55,927 nt of DNA, taken from positions 1-55,927 of the forward strand of contig JAPPBX010000101.1 in the NCBI GenBank assembly GCA_026702755.1, read 5' to 3'. The position numbers and the translations under genes were made by a program. The notes below the pieces were generated by a model. That model searched no databases and was not told where the DNA came from. It worked only from the letters and a program-made list of their open reading frames with translations. Source of the DNA: Candidatus Poribacteria bacterium (lineage in GTDB: Bacteria; Poribacteria; WGA-4E; WGA-3G). This document shows positions 17,501-26,068 of the stretch, piece by piece. Numbering within the stretch: position 1 is the stretch's first letter; every line of letters begins with the position of its first letter.

Positions 17501-20500
17501 TTAACTGTTACAGTTGACCATCGCTCACCACATCCTGCCGCCGTTATGGTGCAGTACATGGATGCAAGTGGCGCATGGCAAAACATCGGCGAACTTGATC
17601 TCGCAGGAACCCAAACAGGTTCAACATTGGAGATCGGTTGGAATGTCTCTGATTTTGAAGCATTGTTGGGTGGCAATGAGATGAGCCAGGTAATGGTTCG
17701 CGCTGTGGCAACCAACGCACTGCAAATTACAGATGTCAATCCGATGCAGGGTGTCATCAACTTAGATGCCGGTATTTGTCCGTTAGATCCTGAGGTTGTT
17801 GGAATTACGGTGGCTCCAGTTCCCCCGACTGTTACTAACCCGGATAGTGGTGGACGACAAGGCACACTCATGCTTACTGCGTATACACCGAGCCGGACTT
17901 CTACTCCTATTAGTTCTGTCCGCTTGGCTGCCACGGGTCCTCAAGCTGCTGAATGGGTGATTGAAAGCAGTGAAACTGCTGAGCACATTGAGGGTCAAGA
18001 ACTTGCTGACCTCCTTGGTGATCTCGTCAACACTGTGGGACCTGACAAACCAGTTGTCTCTGTCAATACTACCTACCAGAAATGGGTGGCTACTGTGGAT
18101 ACCACAACTTTGGCAGATACTATCACCGCAGATAGTCCAGCAGCACGAGATGCATCTAAAGATGAAAACCAGTATGTGGTAGTGGGGTATGCGAACACCA
18201 ACGGAACCGAAGTTCCACCGATTCCTGGTGTTGAGGCAAGATTCTCTGTTGACAATGTTGACGATGTCGCGCCACTCGGTCCGACAAACGTCAGTGTAAC
18301 AAGCGTTGAGGCGACCGATAGCATCTTTGAAGACGCTGGCGATGGCAGCTACACCGTTGGTGGTCTCGTTGATAAGTATGACGATGCTGTCAGTTCACCT
18401 ATGGCTACCCTTACCATTGAGCCGATGGCTGAACGGAAAACCTACGCATCTGTCATGTTACAAACGGACGCTGAAGGCATTGTTATTGGTGACGTAACCG
18501 AAACCGCTGAAGGCAGTGGCATTTTCATGGTAACTATTGATGTCGGCACGCTTGCTGACGGTGAGACGTACCTGGAAAACGGAACTTATATGTTCCATGC
18601 CCTCGCTTATGACGGATCTCCTGACGGACCTGATGAACAGTACGGCAATATCCAAGAGGATATGTCCGCAACGGATGGAACCAGAATCTCGGTGACTGTT
18701 GCAAACACTCGCCGACCGGCTCCTCAAGTTCTGGCGTTTGCTGTCGGTGATCCAGCACAGACGAACCCGGATAGTGGTGCACCTCAGGGAACCATAGCAC
18801 TTTACGGCTATTCACCTGAAATCACTTCGGCACCTACCACCTCTCTGATGTTTGAAGTTAAACGCAAGAACGACACAGAGTGGACTCAGGTCGGCACTGC
18901 CTCCGAAAGTAGTCCAGTTACTACAGTTGACGATGCAAAACTCGCAGCAGCAGACGTAGCGGACGTAGCAGATGTTGCCGGAGGGAATGTTGTAAAATCT
19001 GACACCTATCAAAGGTGGATGATTGAGGTAGATACAACAACTCTTGAGGATAGCATTACTGCTGATAGTCCTGGTGCGCGTGATGCCTCCAAGGATGACA
19101 ATCAGTACATGGTGCGTGCGACTGCAAGTGCCGCAGCTGATGGAAGCGAGACGCTCTCTGCTGACGATGTCACTGCGATGTTCTCTGTTGACAATGTTGA
19201 CGATGTCGCGCCACTCGGTCCGACAAACGTTAGTGTAACAGGTGTTGAGGCGACCGATAGTGTCTTTGAAACCGCTGAGGATGGCAGCTACACCGTTGGT
19301 GGTCTCGTTGATAAGTATGACGATGCTGTCAGTTCACCTGTGGCTACCTTCACCATTAAGCCAACAGCGGATAGAAAGACCTACAAATCTATCAGGTTCG
19401 TAACCGACATTGAGAACCTTGTTGTTGGCGACGCGACCGAGACAGCCGAAGGCAGTGGTATTTTCGAGGTAACTGTTGATGTCGGTACACTTGCTAACAG
19501 TGAAACATACTTGGAAAATGGAACTTATATGTTCTATGCCCTCGCCTTTGACGAGTTCGGCAACGAACAAGCCGATGACTCTGAAACGGATGGGTCGAAA
19601 ATCTCAGTGACAGTTGAAAACAGTTATCGACCAGCTCCCGAGATCTTCGCGATCACGACCGACCCCGCAGCACAGACAAATCCCGATAGCGGCGCACCGC
19701 AGGGAATCCTTGTACCTAACACGTACACCCTCGGTGAGAGGACCTCTCCACCTATCACTTCAGTGCGTGTTGAAGTTAAACGTCAAGATGCTGATGATTC
19801 TGAGTGGAAAGAGGTTGGTGTGACCACCGAAGGCACTGTTATTAGCGAGGAAGAATACCAAGAACTAAAGCAGAGCGATGCTGACTTCATCGCTGATTTT
19901 GTTGGTGTCGCAGCTGAAGCTGTCGTTGATGGTGAAGCAACCGCACCGATTCATAAACATCAAGCCTACCAAAAATGGTCGGTTAGCGTAGATACGGTAG
20001 CATTGGAATTAGAGGATACCATCACTGCGGATAGTCCCGCAGCGCGAGATGTAGCCCAAGATTCTAATCCGTATATCGTACGTGCAATCGCACTTTCCGC
20101 TGCAAACGAGAGTGAAACAGCAGCCCCCAGTGGTGTTCAATCAAGGTTCTCACTTGACAACGTTGACGATGTTGCACCGCTCGGACCGACAAATATTGTC
20201 GCTGTCACTCATGTTGCCGAAGGCGTTGACGCACAGCCCCCCATTGCAGCGAATGAAGATGGGAGTTATACGGTTGGTGGTATTGTTGATGAATCAGTAC
20301 CGTCACCAATGATTATGCTTACGGTTGAACCGACAGCTGAGCCGAAAACCTACGCGGCAGGTTCAGTAAGGTTGGTGCAAACCGATGTAGATGGCAACCA
20401 AATCACTGCCGATAGCGAACCGGGAGTTTTAGAAGCACCGACAGTCGATATCGGGATGCTTGCAAATGGAACCTATATGTTCCATGCGCTCGTTATTGAT

Positions 20501-22780
20501 GAATTCGGTAATGTGCAAGCCGATGATTCTGAAACTGATGGGTCGAGAATCACAGTGCATGTGCTGAACTTCCGAACCTCCGATATCAGCGATTTGGCGG
20601 TCATAGCTGTTGACGGTGTGGATGTTGCAGACGCACCTGCTGAACCGATCCCACTTCGCAATTCGGTCGCTGTAAGTTTCATGGTTGCTAACGGCTCATT
20701 AGCCGCAGACCACCTGAGTGGTGCTATTAACGGAAGCGCAGTTCCGAGCGAAAGTGCGGAAGATCCAGAAAATACCTTCTCACTTACGGTAATGGAACTT
20801 TCAGCACTGCCGGATGGTATGTATACACCGGATGGTGTCGTCACCCAATGGAACGGTTCAGTCCCGTTCTCGTTGGCAATGATTAACCTTGATAACACCG
20901 GTCCGATGATTACGATTGAGACTCCTTCAGAAGACCATACGGTGGATAGCTTGCCGACCGTTCATGCGACATATAATGACGGTGAAGGTAGCGGTCCAGA
21001 CAGCACTGGTAAGGAAGTCTTAGCTTGGGCAACGACGGAACTTGCCGATGGACCGACTGTTGGTTTGGTACGCACTCTGCCCGAACAAGGTAATCAAGAT
21101 ATTCCAGTCGAGCAGGCTGCCATTGAAACCGATGCAACAACACTGGTTTACACTCGTAATGACCAACTTGCCGGTGGCGCGTATAAAATAACCGTTAGCG
21201 TTGCTGATGTTCTCGGTAACATCGGTGAAGCCACACGCGAATTCGCTATCAGTGGTACAATACCTACGGTCGCTATTCAGTCACCTGCTGGTGGTCAAAC
21301 CGTTGAAGACGGTCGTCCGCTCATTAGCGGTGAATTCTCGGGTGCTGGCACTGTTGAGATAACCACATTTACCATTGACGGTACAGATGCTACACCAGAG
21401 GTAGATGGAAATCGGTTCTCTTACACGCCAGGATCAGATCTCAGTGGTGGATCGCACACGGTTGTTGTTGAAGTCACTGACGGCGATGGTAAAACGGCAC
21501 AGACATCTGCTACCTTTACGGTGAAGACGGATACAACGCCGCCAGTCATCTCTGCAGCGGCTCCATCTGGTGTCATCACGGGTGATAGTTGGGTAACGCT
21601 CTCAGCGGTTGTTACCGATGAGCAATCGAGCGTCGTAAGTGTGAAGTTCGGTATAAATGACAAACCGTTTCGCTCAGTACCACTTGCACAAATCGCTGCA
21701 GGACGAGTTGAAGTTGCTGATAGTTTCACAGCGGGAACGCACACCGTAAGAGTTGTTGCGATCAGCGAAGGTGGAACAACCGAACATTCTTGGACGTTCA
21801 CATTAGTCGTTGATAACGCTGCACCTGCAATCACCTCAATTACGCCGTCTGGAACTATCCGTGGCGGGCTCCCGGTCATCTCGGCAAGTGCCAGTGATGA
21901 ATCAGGTGTTGATGAAATGGTCATCACCTTGTGGGATAGCAACGGTAAAGAGGTGAAGGGGAAGACAGCAGATGATGGCGAAAGCGATGTTGAAGGTATC
22001 ACGCGTTTGGATTTCAATCCTGAAGCTCCGCTTGATGAAGGGACTTACACGATTGAGGTCCGTGCGACGGATACGATCGGCAACTCTGCCACAGCGAAGG
22101 GGAATTTCTCGATCGACTTTGATACTGCTGCGCCTGTCATCACGATGGCATCGCCACAGAATGAGGCACGCCTGATTGAACGTCGTCCGCAGATTTCGAT
22201 AACCTACGCGGATGCTGAATCCGGTGTAGATGTCGATTCTATCCGCTTCGTTTTCGACGATAAACTGATTAACCTCGCACCGAACCAGAAATCGGCATCA
22301 CAGGTTCTATACACCCCACCTGCCGATCTCGCTTTCGGGCAGCATACAGTTAAACTTGAAGTATCCGACATGGCGCATAAAGAGGGCAACGTTTCTGACA
22401 AGAACAGTGGGGCCCGTAAGGCAAACATGGCGGTTCACGAGTTTACATTCTTTGTTGAGAGTGAGGAAGGCCCAGTATTGGCATCGCGTCCGATTAACGC
22501 ACCCAATCCGTTCAAGGATAATACTCGTATTTCCTTCACACTGACTCGACAGTCCACGGTAAGTATTGTCATTTATGACATGACCTTCCGTCCGGTTCGA
22601 GTCCTTGTGGATAACGAAGTTTGGGATGCAGGCGAGTACGTTGGCAAAGGCGCAATCGGTTGGGATGGAACTACCACCGCTGGCGAAGATTTAGCTCGAG
22701 GCGTTTACTACTGTCAAATTATAGTGGCAGACGGTTTCGAGCCAGAGTACGCCATTCTCAAACTCGCACTGACGCGCTAA
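14537..22780 (+). CDS. Giant secreted Ig-repeat protein with FlgD-like C-terminal domain
   Basis: A 2,747-residue exported surface protein. A signal peptide spans about 1-28 (hydrophobic LVCFLIFTLCVFY, cut near VFGQ). An acidic Thr/Glu/Pro linker of 11 octapeptides (PSTDEETT type) covers residues 143-230. Residues about 230-1090 are unassigned; from about 1090 to 2013 there are three repeats of some 305-310 residues, each opening with NPDSG and containing FSxDNVDDVAPLGPTN. Residues about 2127-2640 hold at least five Ig/cadherin-like domains. The last 95 residues (NAPNPF..., VSIVIYDMTFRPVR, GWDGTTTAGEDLARGVYYCQI) form a FlgD-Ig/type IX-like C-terminal domain. ATG 14537 follows GAGGAGG at 14522-14528. 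A PorV-like gene follows. Adhesion or matrix function is inferred. Confidence 0.9.
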   Translation: MKKRTLVCFLIFTLCVFYTSIPNTVFGQEAEASLAVKVRDKYIDLFQRDDVKALLPEILNGLKTAEVDDIGGTIDLAISLINAGSAATLQTVAQGQGIILTDDHIALLSDPDVQALLQDEDVKTLLQDPVAIDELAGLLLPPPSTDEETTPSTDEETTPSTDEETTPSTDEETTPSTDEETTPSTDEETTPSTDEETTPSMDEETTPSTDEETIPSMDEETTPSTDEETTPPDEVIPPPVTAPMADPIPSIMPTNEALLGKSRLGGLSHNTISGRKFVQDLFMVATGQPIESLAGFGLTQDALVAMVVEEIAKLVGQEIPFPKNQILNLLADPDIRIFAGKLGETDLEQGLDPENFGNAITPLPLDLIYDDRMGDKTDPNRKYLTRNNLNLYVRVPLPASNIGGVTFQSSDGTLQAKGRLVGDPTVLGSELIRHTFRLEEALAATNLPAWPALEDSLEQLFEEVTLVHHYGLNGDPVEHPMDPIFGPNGVVWEAEIGVVPGSSYYYFHVTLADELTLEVLDREKLAALAKETLAGNLATISEVLSATKTYPIREWSMPDPRNLQLTNRGILEELFDDNFRAVFNTAVGSIITESLASGQLPSPQQLLNALGKHRWRLQNILLRNANRVTTEFEESFDPMLSSVFTIPKVNPEYGSLWVPETQFDNIPDGNYFLGAVVHDVNGNPLDLMQGEFTVDTSAPEADVEISSGVNTVGYENDEGVYVATSLEPGAATLTVTGVPGLKPSDRVAQAEGYLVYQIIGLNEDGTPYLGDPSLQRPNTWMPLTPEATLLASTIWDQTIAQLVGQNVLPEEIEFGGVTVPTQTLTLNTVLAFLGTPLGLGFLQDNLNPSLEDLGELLNMHLQLDADVAQSLVDVLGVTVDIVNAVPITYGEPPNGNSLMMLAQLGEDVLAGDYGIRAMGIDTLFNVSSHTAPTHLRIVYSSDPAHQDRASVTFVVVGDCNLDGDMDDLFESGPVGNVTIFNNTTENVVLTVTVDHRSPHPAAVMVQYMDASGAWQNIGELDLAGTQTGSTLEIGWNVSDFEALLGGNEMSQVMVRAVATNALQITDVNPMQGVINLDAGICPLDPEVVGITVAPVPPTVTNPDSGGRQGTLMLTAYTPSRTSTPISSVRLAATGPQAAEWVIESSETAEHIEGQELADLLGDLVNTVGPDKPVVSVNTTYQKWVATVDTTTLADTITADSPAARDASKDENQYVVVGYANTNGTEVPPIPGVEARFSVDNVDDVAPLGPTNVSVTSVEATDSIFEDAGDGSYTVGGLVDKYDDAVSSPMATLTIEPMAERKTYASVMLQTDAEGIVIGDVTETAEGSGIFMVTIDVGTLADGETYLENGTYMFHALAYDGSPDGPDEQYGNIQEDMSATDGTRISVTVANTRRPAPQVLAFAVGDPAQTNPDSGAPQGTIALYGYSPEITSAPTTSLMFEVKRKNDTEWTQVGTASESSPVTTVDDAKLAAADVADVADVAGGNVVKSDTYQRWMIEVDTTTLEDSITADSPGARDASKDDNQYMVRATASAAADGSETLSADDVTAMFSVDNVDDVAPLGPTNVSVTGVEATDSVFETAEDGSYTVGGLVDKYDDAVSSPVATFTIKPTADRKTYKSIRFVTDIENLVVGDATETAEGSGIFEVTVDVGTLANSETYLENGTYMFYALAFDEFGNEQADDSETDGSKISVTVENSYRPAPEIFAITTDPAAQTNPDSGAPQGILVPNTYTLGERTSPPITSVRVEVKRQDADDSEWKEVGVTTEGTVISEEEYQELKQSDADFIADFVGVAAEAVVDGEATAPIHKHQAYQKWSVSVDTVALELEDTITADSPAARDVAQDSNPYIVRAIALSAANESETAAPSGVQSRFSLDNVDDVAPLGPTNIVAVTHVAEGVDAQPPIAANEDGSYTVGGIVDESVPSPMIMLTVEPTAEPKTYAAGSVRLVQTDVDGNQITADSEPGVLEAPTVDIGMLANGTYMFHALVIDEFGNVQADDSETDGSRITVHVLNFRTSDISDLAVIAVDGVDVADAPAEPIPLRNSVAVSFMVANGSLAADHLSGAINGSAVPSESAEDPENTFSLTVMELSALPDGMYTPDGVVTQWNGSVPFSLAMINLDNTGPMITIETPSEDHTVDSLPTVHATYNDGEGSGPDSTGKEVLAWATTELADGPTVGLVRTLPEQGNQDIPVEQAAIETDATTLVYTRNDQLAGGAYKITVSVADVLGNIGEATREFAISGTIPTVAIQSPAGGQTVEDGRPLISGEFSGAGTVEITTFTIDGTDATPEVDGNRFSYTPGSDLSGGSHTVVVEVTDGDGKTAQTSATFTVKTDTTPPVISAAAPSGVITGDSWVTLSAVVTDEQSSVVSVKFGINDKPFRSVPLAQIAAGRVEVADSFTAGTHTVRVVAISEGGTTEHSWTFTLVVDNAAPAITSITPSGTIRGGLPVISASASDESGVDEMVITLWDSNGKEVKGKTADDGESDVEGITRLDFNPEAPLDEGTYTIEVRATDTIGNSATAKGNFSIDFDTAAPVITMASPQNEARLIERRPQISITYADAESGVDVDSIRFVFDDKLINLAPNQKSASQVLYTPPADLAFGQHTVKLEVSDMAHKEGNVSDKNSGARKANMAVHEFTFFVESEEGPVLASRPINAPNPFKDNTRISFTLTRQSTVSIVIYDMTFRPVRVLVDNEVWDAGEYVGKGAIGWDGTTTAGEDLARGVYYCQIIVADGFEPEYAILKLALTR
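14963..15226 (+). repeat. 11 x 24-bp in-frame tandem repeat (PSTDEETT)
   Basis: Eleven consecutive 24-bp units encode PS[TM]DEET[TI]. At DNA level two codon versions alternate, giving a 48-bp higher-order unit: one begins CCGTCAACCGATGAAGAG, the other CCATCAACGGATGAGGAA. Units 8 to 11 carry substitutions (ACG to ATG, ACT to ATT). All are multiples of three, so changes in copy number keep the frame. Confidence 0.97.
17806..20575 (+). repeat. Three ~0.92-kb internal repeats in the giant gene
   Basis: Unit starts are marked by NPDSG codons at about 17837, 18764 and 19679. Units 1 and 2 share identical stretches, for example 18242-18291 equals 19181-19230 (50 bp) and the 60 bp starting at 18341 equals that at 19280, all with an exact 939-bp offset. 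Unit 3 is diverged at DNA level but keeps the protein pattern. Confidence 0.88.
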
Positions 22781-22798
22781 GTAAACGGCAGTTTGCAT

Positions 22799-22830
22799 AT
22801 CGGGAATTGGACATCCGTCCAGTTCCCGAT
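22799..22830 (+). other. Strong hairpin between the giant gene and the porV-like gene
   Basis: ATCGGGAATTGGAC (22799-22812) pairs with GTCCAGTTCCCGAT (22817-22830), 14 base pairs with one G-U, around an ATCC loop. No T-run follows, so it is unlikely to be a simple terminator. It may stabilise or process the mRNA between the two genes, or cause partial termination. Confidence 0.7.
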
Positions 22831-22852
22831 GTGGACACTGAAGGAGGATATA

Positions 22853-23845
22853 ATGTTACTGACAAAGCAAATTGCTAAGTGGGCTTCCAAACAGGGCCCG
22901 AAATTGCTATGTGGTTTAATACCCGTTTTCTTTCTTATCCTAGCGGTGTCACCGGTCAGTTTTGCTGGCGTGGATGCCATGCCACATCTACGGCTTGGTG
23001 CCGGCGCACGCTCCATCGGTTTAGGTGGTGCTTTCACGGCAATCGCCGATGATGCCACGGCAACCGTTTGGAACCCGGCAGGACTCGGCTCCGCAGCGGA
23101 TTTAAGTTTCAATATTTCAACACAGCAGCTTGATCTGGATAGAAGCCATAACTTCCTGGCATTGACGAAGGCTCTTGGTTCAGCCGGGTCTATCGGGCTT
23201 GCTGTTACAAATGCAGGTGTGAGTGGTATTGAACAGTATGATGCCCAAGAACGCTATGGTGGCATGTTCGACTACAGCACAAATGCTTACTCCCTCTCTT
23301 ACGGCATCGGCTTTGGAAGCTTCGGTATCGGTTTAACAGGTCGTATGTTGATGGATAGTTTCGGCGCAGACGACAGCCAGAGCGGTTTTGGTGGTGTAGA
23401 TGTCGGACTGATGGGACATGCCCTGCACATAGATATGGGTGAGGAACAGGTTCCAACTTTCCATTACGGCATCGTTGCTAAATACCTCGGTGCAGCTCTC
23501 GGTGATGATACCGTGCCAATGGTGGTCAACGTTGGTTTAGCTTATGATCTCTATATGGGCAACGTGGTTACATTCGCAGCCGATATTGAGCAGGAGTTCG
23601 TCAATCTCGATCAGAGCGCGACGAGTCTAAAGCTTGGTGCTGAATATACTATTCTCACTTACAAATCTACAGGTCTTGCCATCCGTGGTGGGGTTAGAGC
23701 CTCCCGCGATGTCCAAAACCTTTTCGGTGGATTTGGTGTGAACATCGGTGGATTGCAGATTGATTATGCTATCCAAGATGGCATGGCGAGTGAACTAAAC
23801 GGCGTTGGATCAACTCACTTTGCGTCCCTCTCTTATAGCTTTTAA
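22853..23845 (+). CDS. PorV/PorQ-like (UPF0164) outer-membrane protein
   Basis: A 330-residue protein with a long signal peptide (hydrophobic LLCGLIPVFFLILAV, cut near SFA), then LRLGAGARSIGLGGAFTAIADDATATVWNPAG, quoted here only by its first half LRLGAGARSIGLGGAF. That is the UPF0164/PorV family signature of FadL-like beta-barrels. The rest shows alternating hydrophobic/glycine strands and ends in an aromatic residue (LSYSF), as outer-membrane barrels do. In Bacteroidetes, PorV carries type IX cargo at the cell surface. Here it directly follows a giant protein with a FlgD-like C-terminal domain, which suggests a cargo-carrier pair. ATG 22853 follows AAGGAGG (22841-22847); an upstream in-frame ATG at 22793 overlaps the hairpin and is rejected. 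Confidence 0.86.
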   Translation: MLLTKQIAKWASKQGPKLLCGLIPVFFLILAVSPVSFAGVDAMPHLRLGAGARSIGLGGAFTAIADDATATVWNPAGLGSAADLSFNISTQQLDLDRSHNFLALTKALGSAGSIGLAVTNAGVSGIEQYDAQERYGGMFDYSTNAYSLSYGIGFGSFGIGLTGRMLMDSFGADDSQSGFGGVDVGLMGHALHIDMGEEQVPTFHYGIVAKYLGAALGDDTVPMVVNVGLAYDLYMGNVVTFAADIEQEFVNLDQSATSLKLGAEYTILTYKSTGLAIRGGVRASRDVQNLFGGFGVNIGGLQIDYAIQDGMASELNGVGSTHFASLSYSF

Positions 23846-23857
23846 AGGAGATAACAA

Positions 23858-24718
23858 ATGAAAATGATAAGAGGCACACTGAAGTTGGCACTGATTCTGT
23901 ACATTTGCGCAGCACTCAGTGGCGTTTACGTGTTATCTGCATCTGCGAAAATCACACCGCACGCCGGGGATGACGATACCATGCTAATCACTATCGTAAA
24001 GGGTGATACCCTCTGGGATCTCTGCCAAAAGCATCTAAAGGATCCGCTCCGGTGGCGCGAGTTGAGTAAGTACAATGATTTCACCAATCCACACCTCATC
24101 TACCCCGGCGAAAGTTTACGTATCCCTCTCGCTATGGCAAAAGATGCTCTTGATGGTGCTGAAGAAAAGCTCGTTGTGCAGCACGAGGAACTTGAAAAGT
24201 TAAAGGTGGAATTGGCCGAATCCGAAGCAGCACGGGATAAACTTGAGGCAGAAATTAAAGGTCTCAATGCGAGTATGGGTGAACTCAAGGCACAAATCAT
24301 GGCTCTTGAGGCAAGTCTAAAATCACAAGAGAAGTTAATGGATGCCGTAAGCCAATCTGGTGACGCTGTCTCTGCTAGCGTTAAAGAAGCACTTGCTGCG
24401 AGCAAAGCAGCTATACTTGACCAGATTAGCCACCTTGACGAGCATATCGCAGCGTTGGATAAAATGATCAAAGAGCATAAAATGGCAGAGGAAGCAACAA
24501 GCGCAGTCATTGAATCCATCCAAGAGGACGTGAAAATGTTCTTGGCAAGCATTGAGGCTAACCAAAAGGCGATCAACGAAGTCAAGATGATGCTTGAGGA
24601 TGCCAAGGGTGTACACGAGGAACTGTCCACATCCAAACGCGCTTTAGTGTTCCTGACGACTGTCGCGGCAGGTATCGGATGGTTTGCCATTAACGCCATT
24701 GGTGGACGCAGCGAATAA
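23858..24718 (+). CDS. LysM and coiled-coil protein
   Basis: A 286-residue exported protein. Signal segment about 8-28. A LysM peptidoglycan-binding domain spans about 43-91 (ITIVKGDTLWDLCQKHLKDP ... IYPGESLRIP). A long heptad-rich coiled coil runs from about 95 to 260 with a short Ser/Ala break near 160-175. A hydrophobic stretch near the C-terminus (VFLTTVAAGIGWFAINAIGG) may be a second membrane anchor. It starts 12 nt after the porV-like gene with AAAGGAG upstream, and a terminator follows. Inference: it bridges peptidoglycan and a membrane and belongs with the giant protein and its outer-membrane partner. Confidence 0.87.
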   Translation: MKMIRGTLKLALILYICAALSGVYVLSASAKITPHAGDDDTMLITIVKGDTLWDLCQKHLKDPLRWRELSKYNDFTNPHLIYPGESLRIPLAMAKDALDGAEEKLVVQHEELEKLKVELAESEAARDKLEAEIKGLNASMGELKAQIMALEASLKSQEKLMDAVSQSGDAVSASVKEALAASKAAILDQISHLDEHIAALDKMIKEHKMAEEATSAVIESIQEDVKMFLASIEANQKAINEVKMMLEDAKGVHEELSTSKRALVFLTTVAAGIGWFAINAIGGRSE

Positions 24719-24739
24719 GCGAAACCCATCACCTTTTAG

Positions 24740-24777
24740 GCAGGGAAGGTGTTTCAAACACCTCCCTGCTTTTTTTA
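24740..24777 (+). terminator. Intrinsic terminator after the LysM gene
   Basis: GCAGGG plus AGGTGTTT (24740-24754) pair with AACACCT plus CCCTGC (24757-24769), with a single extra A, around a short loop and are followed by eight T residues. It closes the giant gene-porV-LysM unit. Confidence 0.93.
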
Positions 24778-24810
24778 TAGAATTCGCTACCGTTTAGAGG
24801 CACAGGGGAT

Positions 24811-25452
24811 ATGTCAGCAAACACCTCTAAATACCCTCAGCCTCCCTTCACTCACGCAATCAGGCTCTATGGCGATAGAGCGGGAAGTAAAGGGACATTT
24901 AGATTCGCGGGTTTCGCCTGGATACAGGACACAAAGGTCATCTTGGTGCAAGGCGATGCCCAAAGCCTAAGCAGTGCCGCAGAGTGGCGGTGTTTCCTAC
25001 GCTTAACCACACTCGCGCATCGGCTCAAAAAGCCTATCATTTTGTGGAACCTACCAGTTGTGCATATCGCTACAACACAACGCCAGACTTCATTGGACTT
25101 CGCACAAGCAATTCAGAACGCTGAATTAGAACTTCTAAAACTGCCCCACCCTATTATCACAGTTTTTGATGAAACTTATAATCTTACTTATACACCTCCA
25201 GAGCTGATATGGAACGATGGGGTTGTACGTGTTGCATCATCGGATATCCAATCTTCTGCACTGGAAAAAATGAAAGTCGTGCAGCGTCCGACGGAAATCG
25301 CACCGGCAATTTTGGAACTTCTTCGTCAAGCAGAAGAGATTCCCACCACAGAATTGGTCGAAAACCGGCAAGGATCCTTGCGATTCCTCGTGGAAGGCAG
25401 AACGGAGTTCTCCTCAAATCTGCATTACAATGAGGAGACATCACATGTTTGA
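24811..25452 (+). CDS. Degenerate carboxyltransferase (AccA/crotonase-fold)-like protein
   Basis: A 213-residue soluble protein. The central part has the layout of the acetyl-CoA carboxylase alpha carboxyltransferase: a LTTLAHRLKKPIILWNLP strand-helix, then a helix DFAQAIQNAELELLKLPHPIITVF. The position where AccA has the glycine-rich oxyanion-hole loop (GEGGSGGAL) instead reads DETYNLTYTP, and the protein is shorter than AccA, so catalysis as a carboxyltransferase is unlikely. Similarity is by eye and may be no more than fold resemblance. Its stop overlaps the next gene by 8 nt, implying translational coupling with the phosphatidyltransferase and perhaps a shared link to lipid metabolism. 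Confidence 0.6.
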   Translation: MSANTSKYPQPPFTHAIRLYGDRAGSKGTFRFAGFAWIQDTKVILVQGDAQSLSSAAEWRCFLRLTTLAHRLKKPIILWNLPVVHIATTQRQTSLDFAQAIQNAELELLKLPHPIITVFDETYNLTYTPPELIWNDGVVRVASSDIQSSALEKMKVVQRPTEIAPAILELLRQAEEIPTTELVENRQGSLRFLVEGRTEFSSNLHYNEETSHV

Positions 25453-26068
25453 AGCAAAATTAAAACCCCACCTTGAAGCATTCCTTTCTGTTCTCGCTAA
25501 CAAAATGGTTGCAATCGGTATTACAGCGAATATGGTGACGCTCTTCGGGCTGGTCATAAACCTCGTCGCGACCTTCTATTTCGCAACAGGTCGTCTTATC
25601 ACTGGTGGGATTCTGATTCTGTTTGGGGGAAGTTTTGATATGATTGATGGCGCGGTTGCCCGTGCCCAAAGAGATCTCCGGGCATCAGGAGCACTCTTGG
25701 ACTCCGTTATAGATCGCTACTCAGAAGGCTTTCTTTTCCTTGGAGCCCTCATCTATTTCTACAGCTTGGATAGTTTGTTAGGGATAATTCTCGCGTTCGG
25801 TGCCTGGTTCGGTTCAATACTTGTCAGTTACGTGAGGGCAAGAGCTGAAGGACTCCAAGTGACTTGTAAGGTAGGACTCATGCAGCGTCCCGAACGTATC
25901 ATCTTATTGGGTGCTGGGACCCTGCTCCAAGGGCTACTCTGGTACAAGTTTTCAATTGTTCAAAGTACAGGAATGATTCTGCTCTGCACACTCGGTATCC
26001 TTACCCTTACCTCACACATCACTGCCATTCACCGTCTGATTTTTTCGTACCAAGAGTTGGATCGCTAA
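25445..26068 (+). CDS. CDP-alcohol phosphatidyltransferase
   Basis: A 207-residue integral membrane enzyme transferring a phosphatidyl group from CDP-diacylglycerol to an alcohol. The family motif DG-x2-AR-x8-G-x3-D-x3-D is complete: D68 G69, A72 R73, G82, D86, D90, with an additional D65. Five to six hydrophobic helices follow. The acceptor alcohol (glycerophosphate, inositol phosphate, or other) cannot be deduced. ATG 25445 follows GAGGAG and overlaps the preceding gene. The 3' end is convergent with, and overlaps by 4 nt, the TSUP transporter gene. Confidence 0.9.
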   Translation: MFEAKLKPHLEAFLSVLANKMVAIGITANMVTLFGLVINLVATFYFATGRLITGGILILFGGSFDMIDGAVARAQRDLRASGALLDSVIDRYSEGFLFLGALIYFYSLDSLLGIILAFGAWFGSILVSYVRARAEGLQVTCKVGLMQRPERIILLGAGTLLQGLLWYKFSIVQSTGMILLCTLGILTLTSHITAIHRLIFSYQELDR

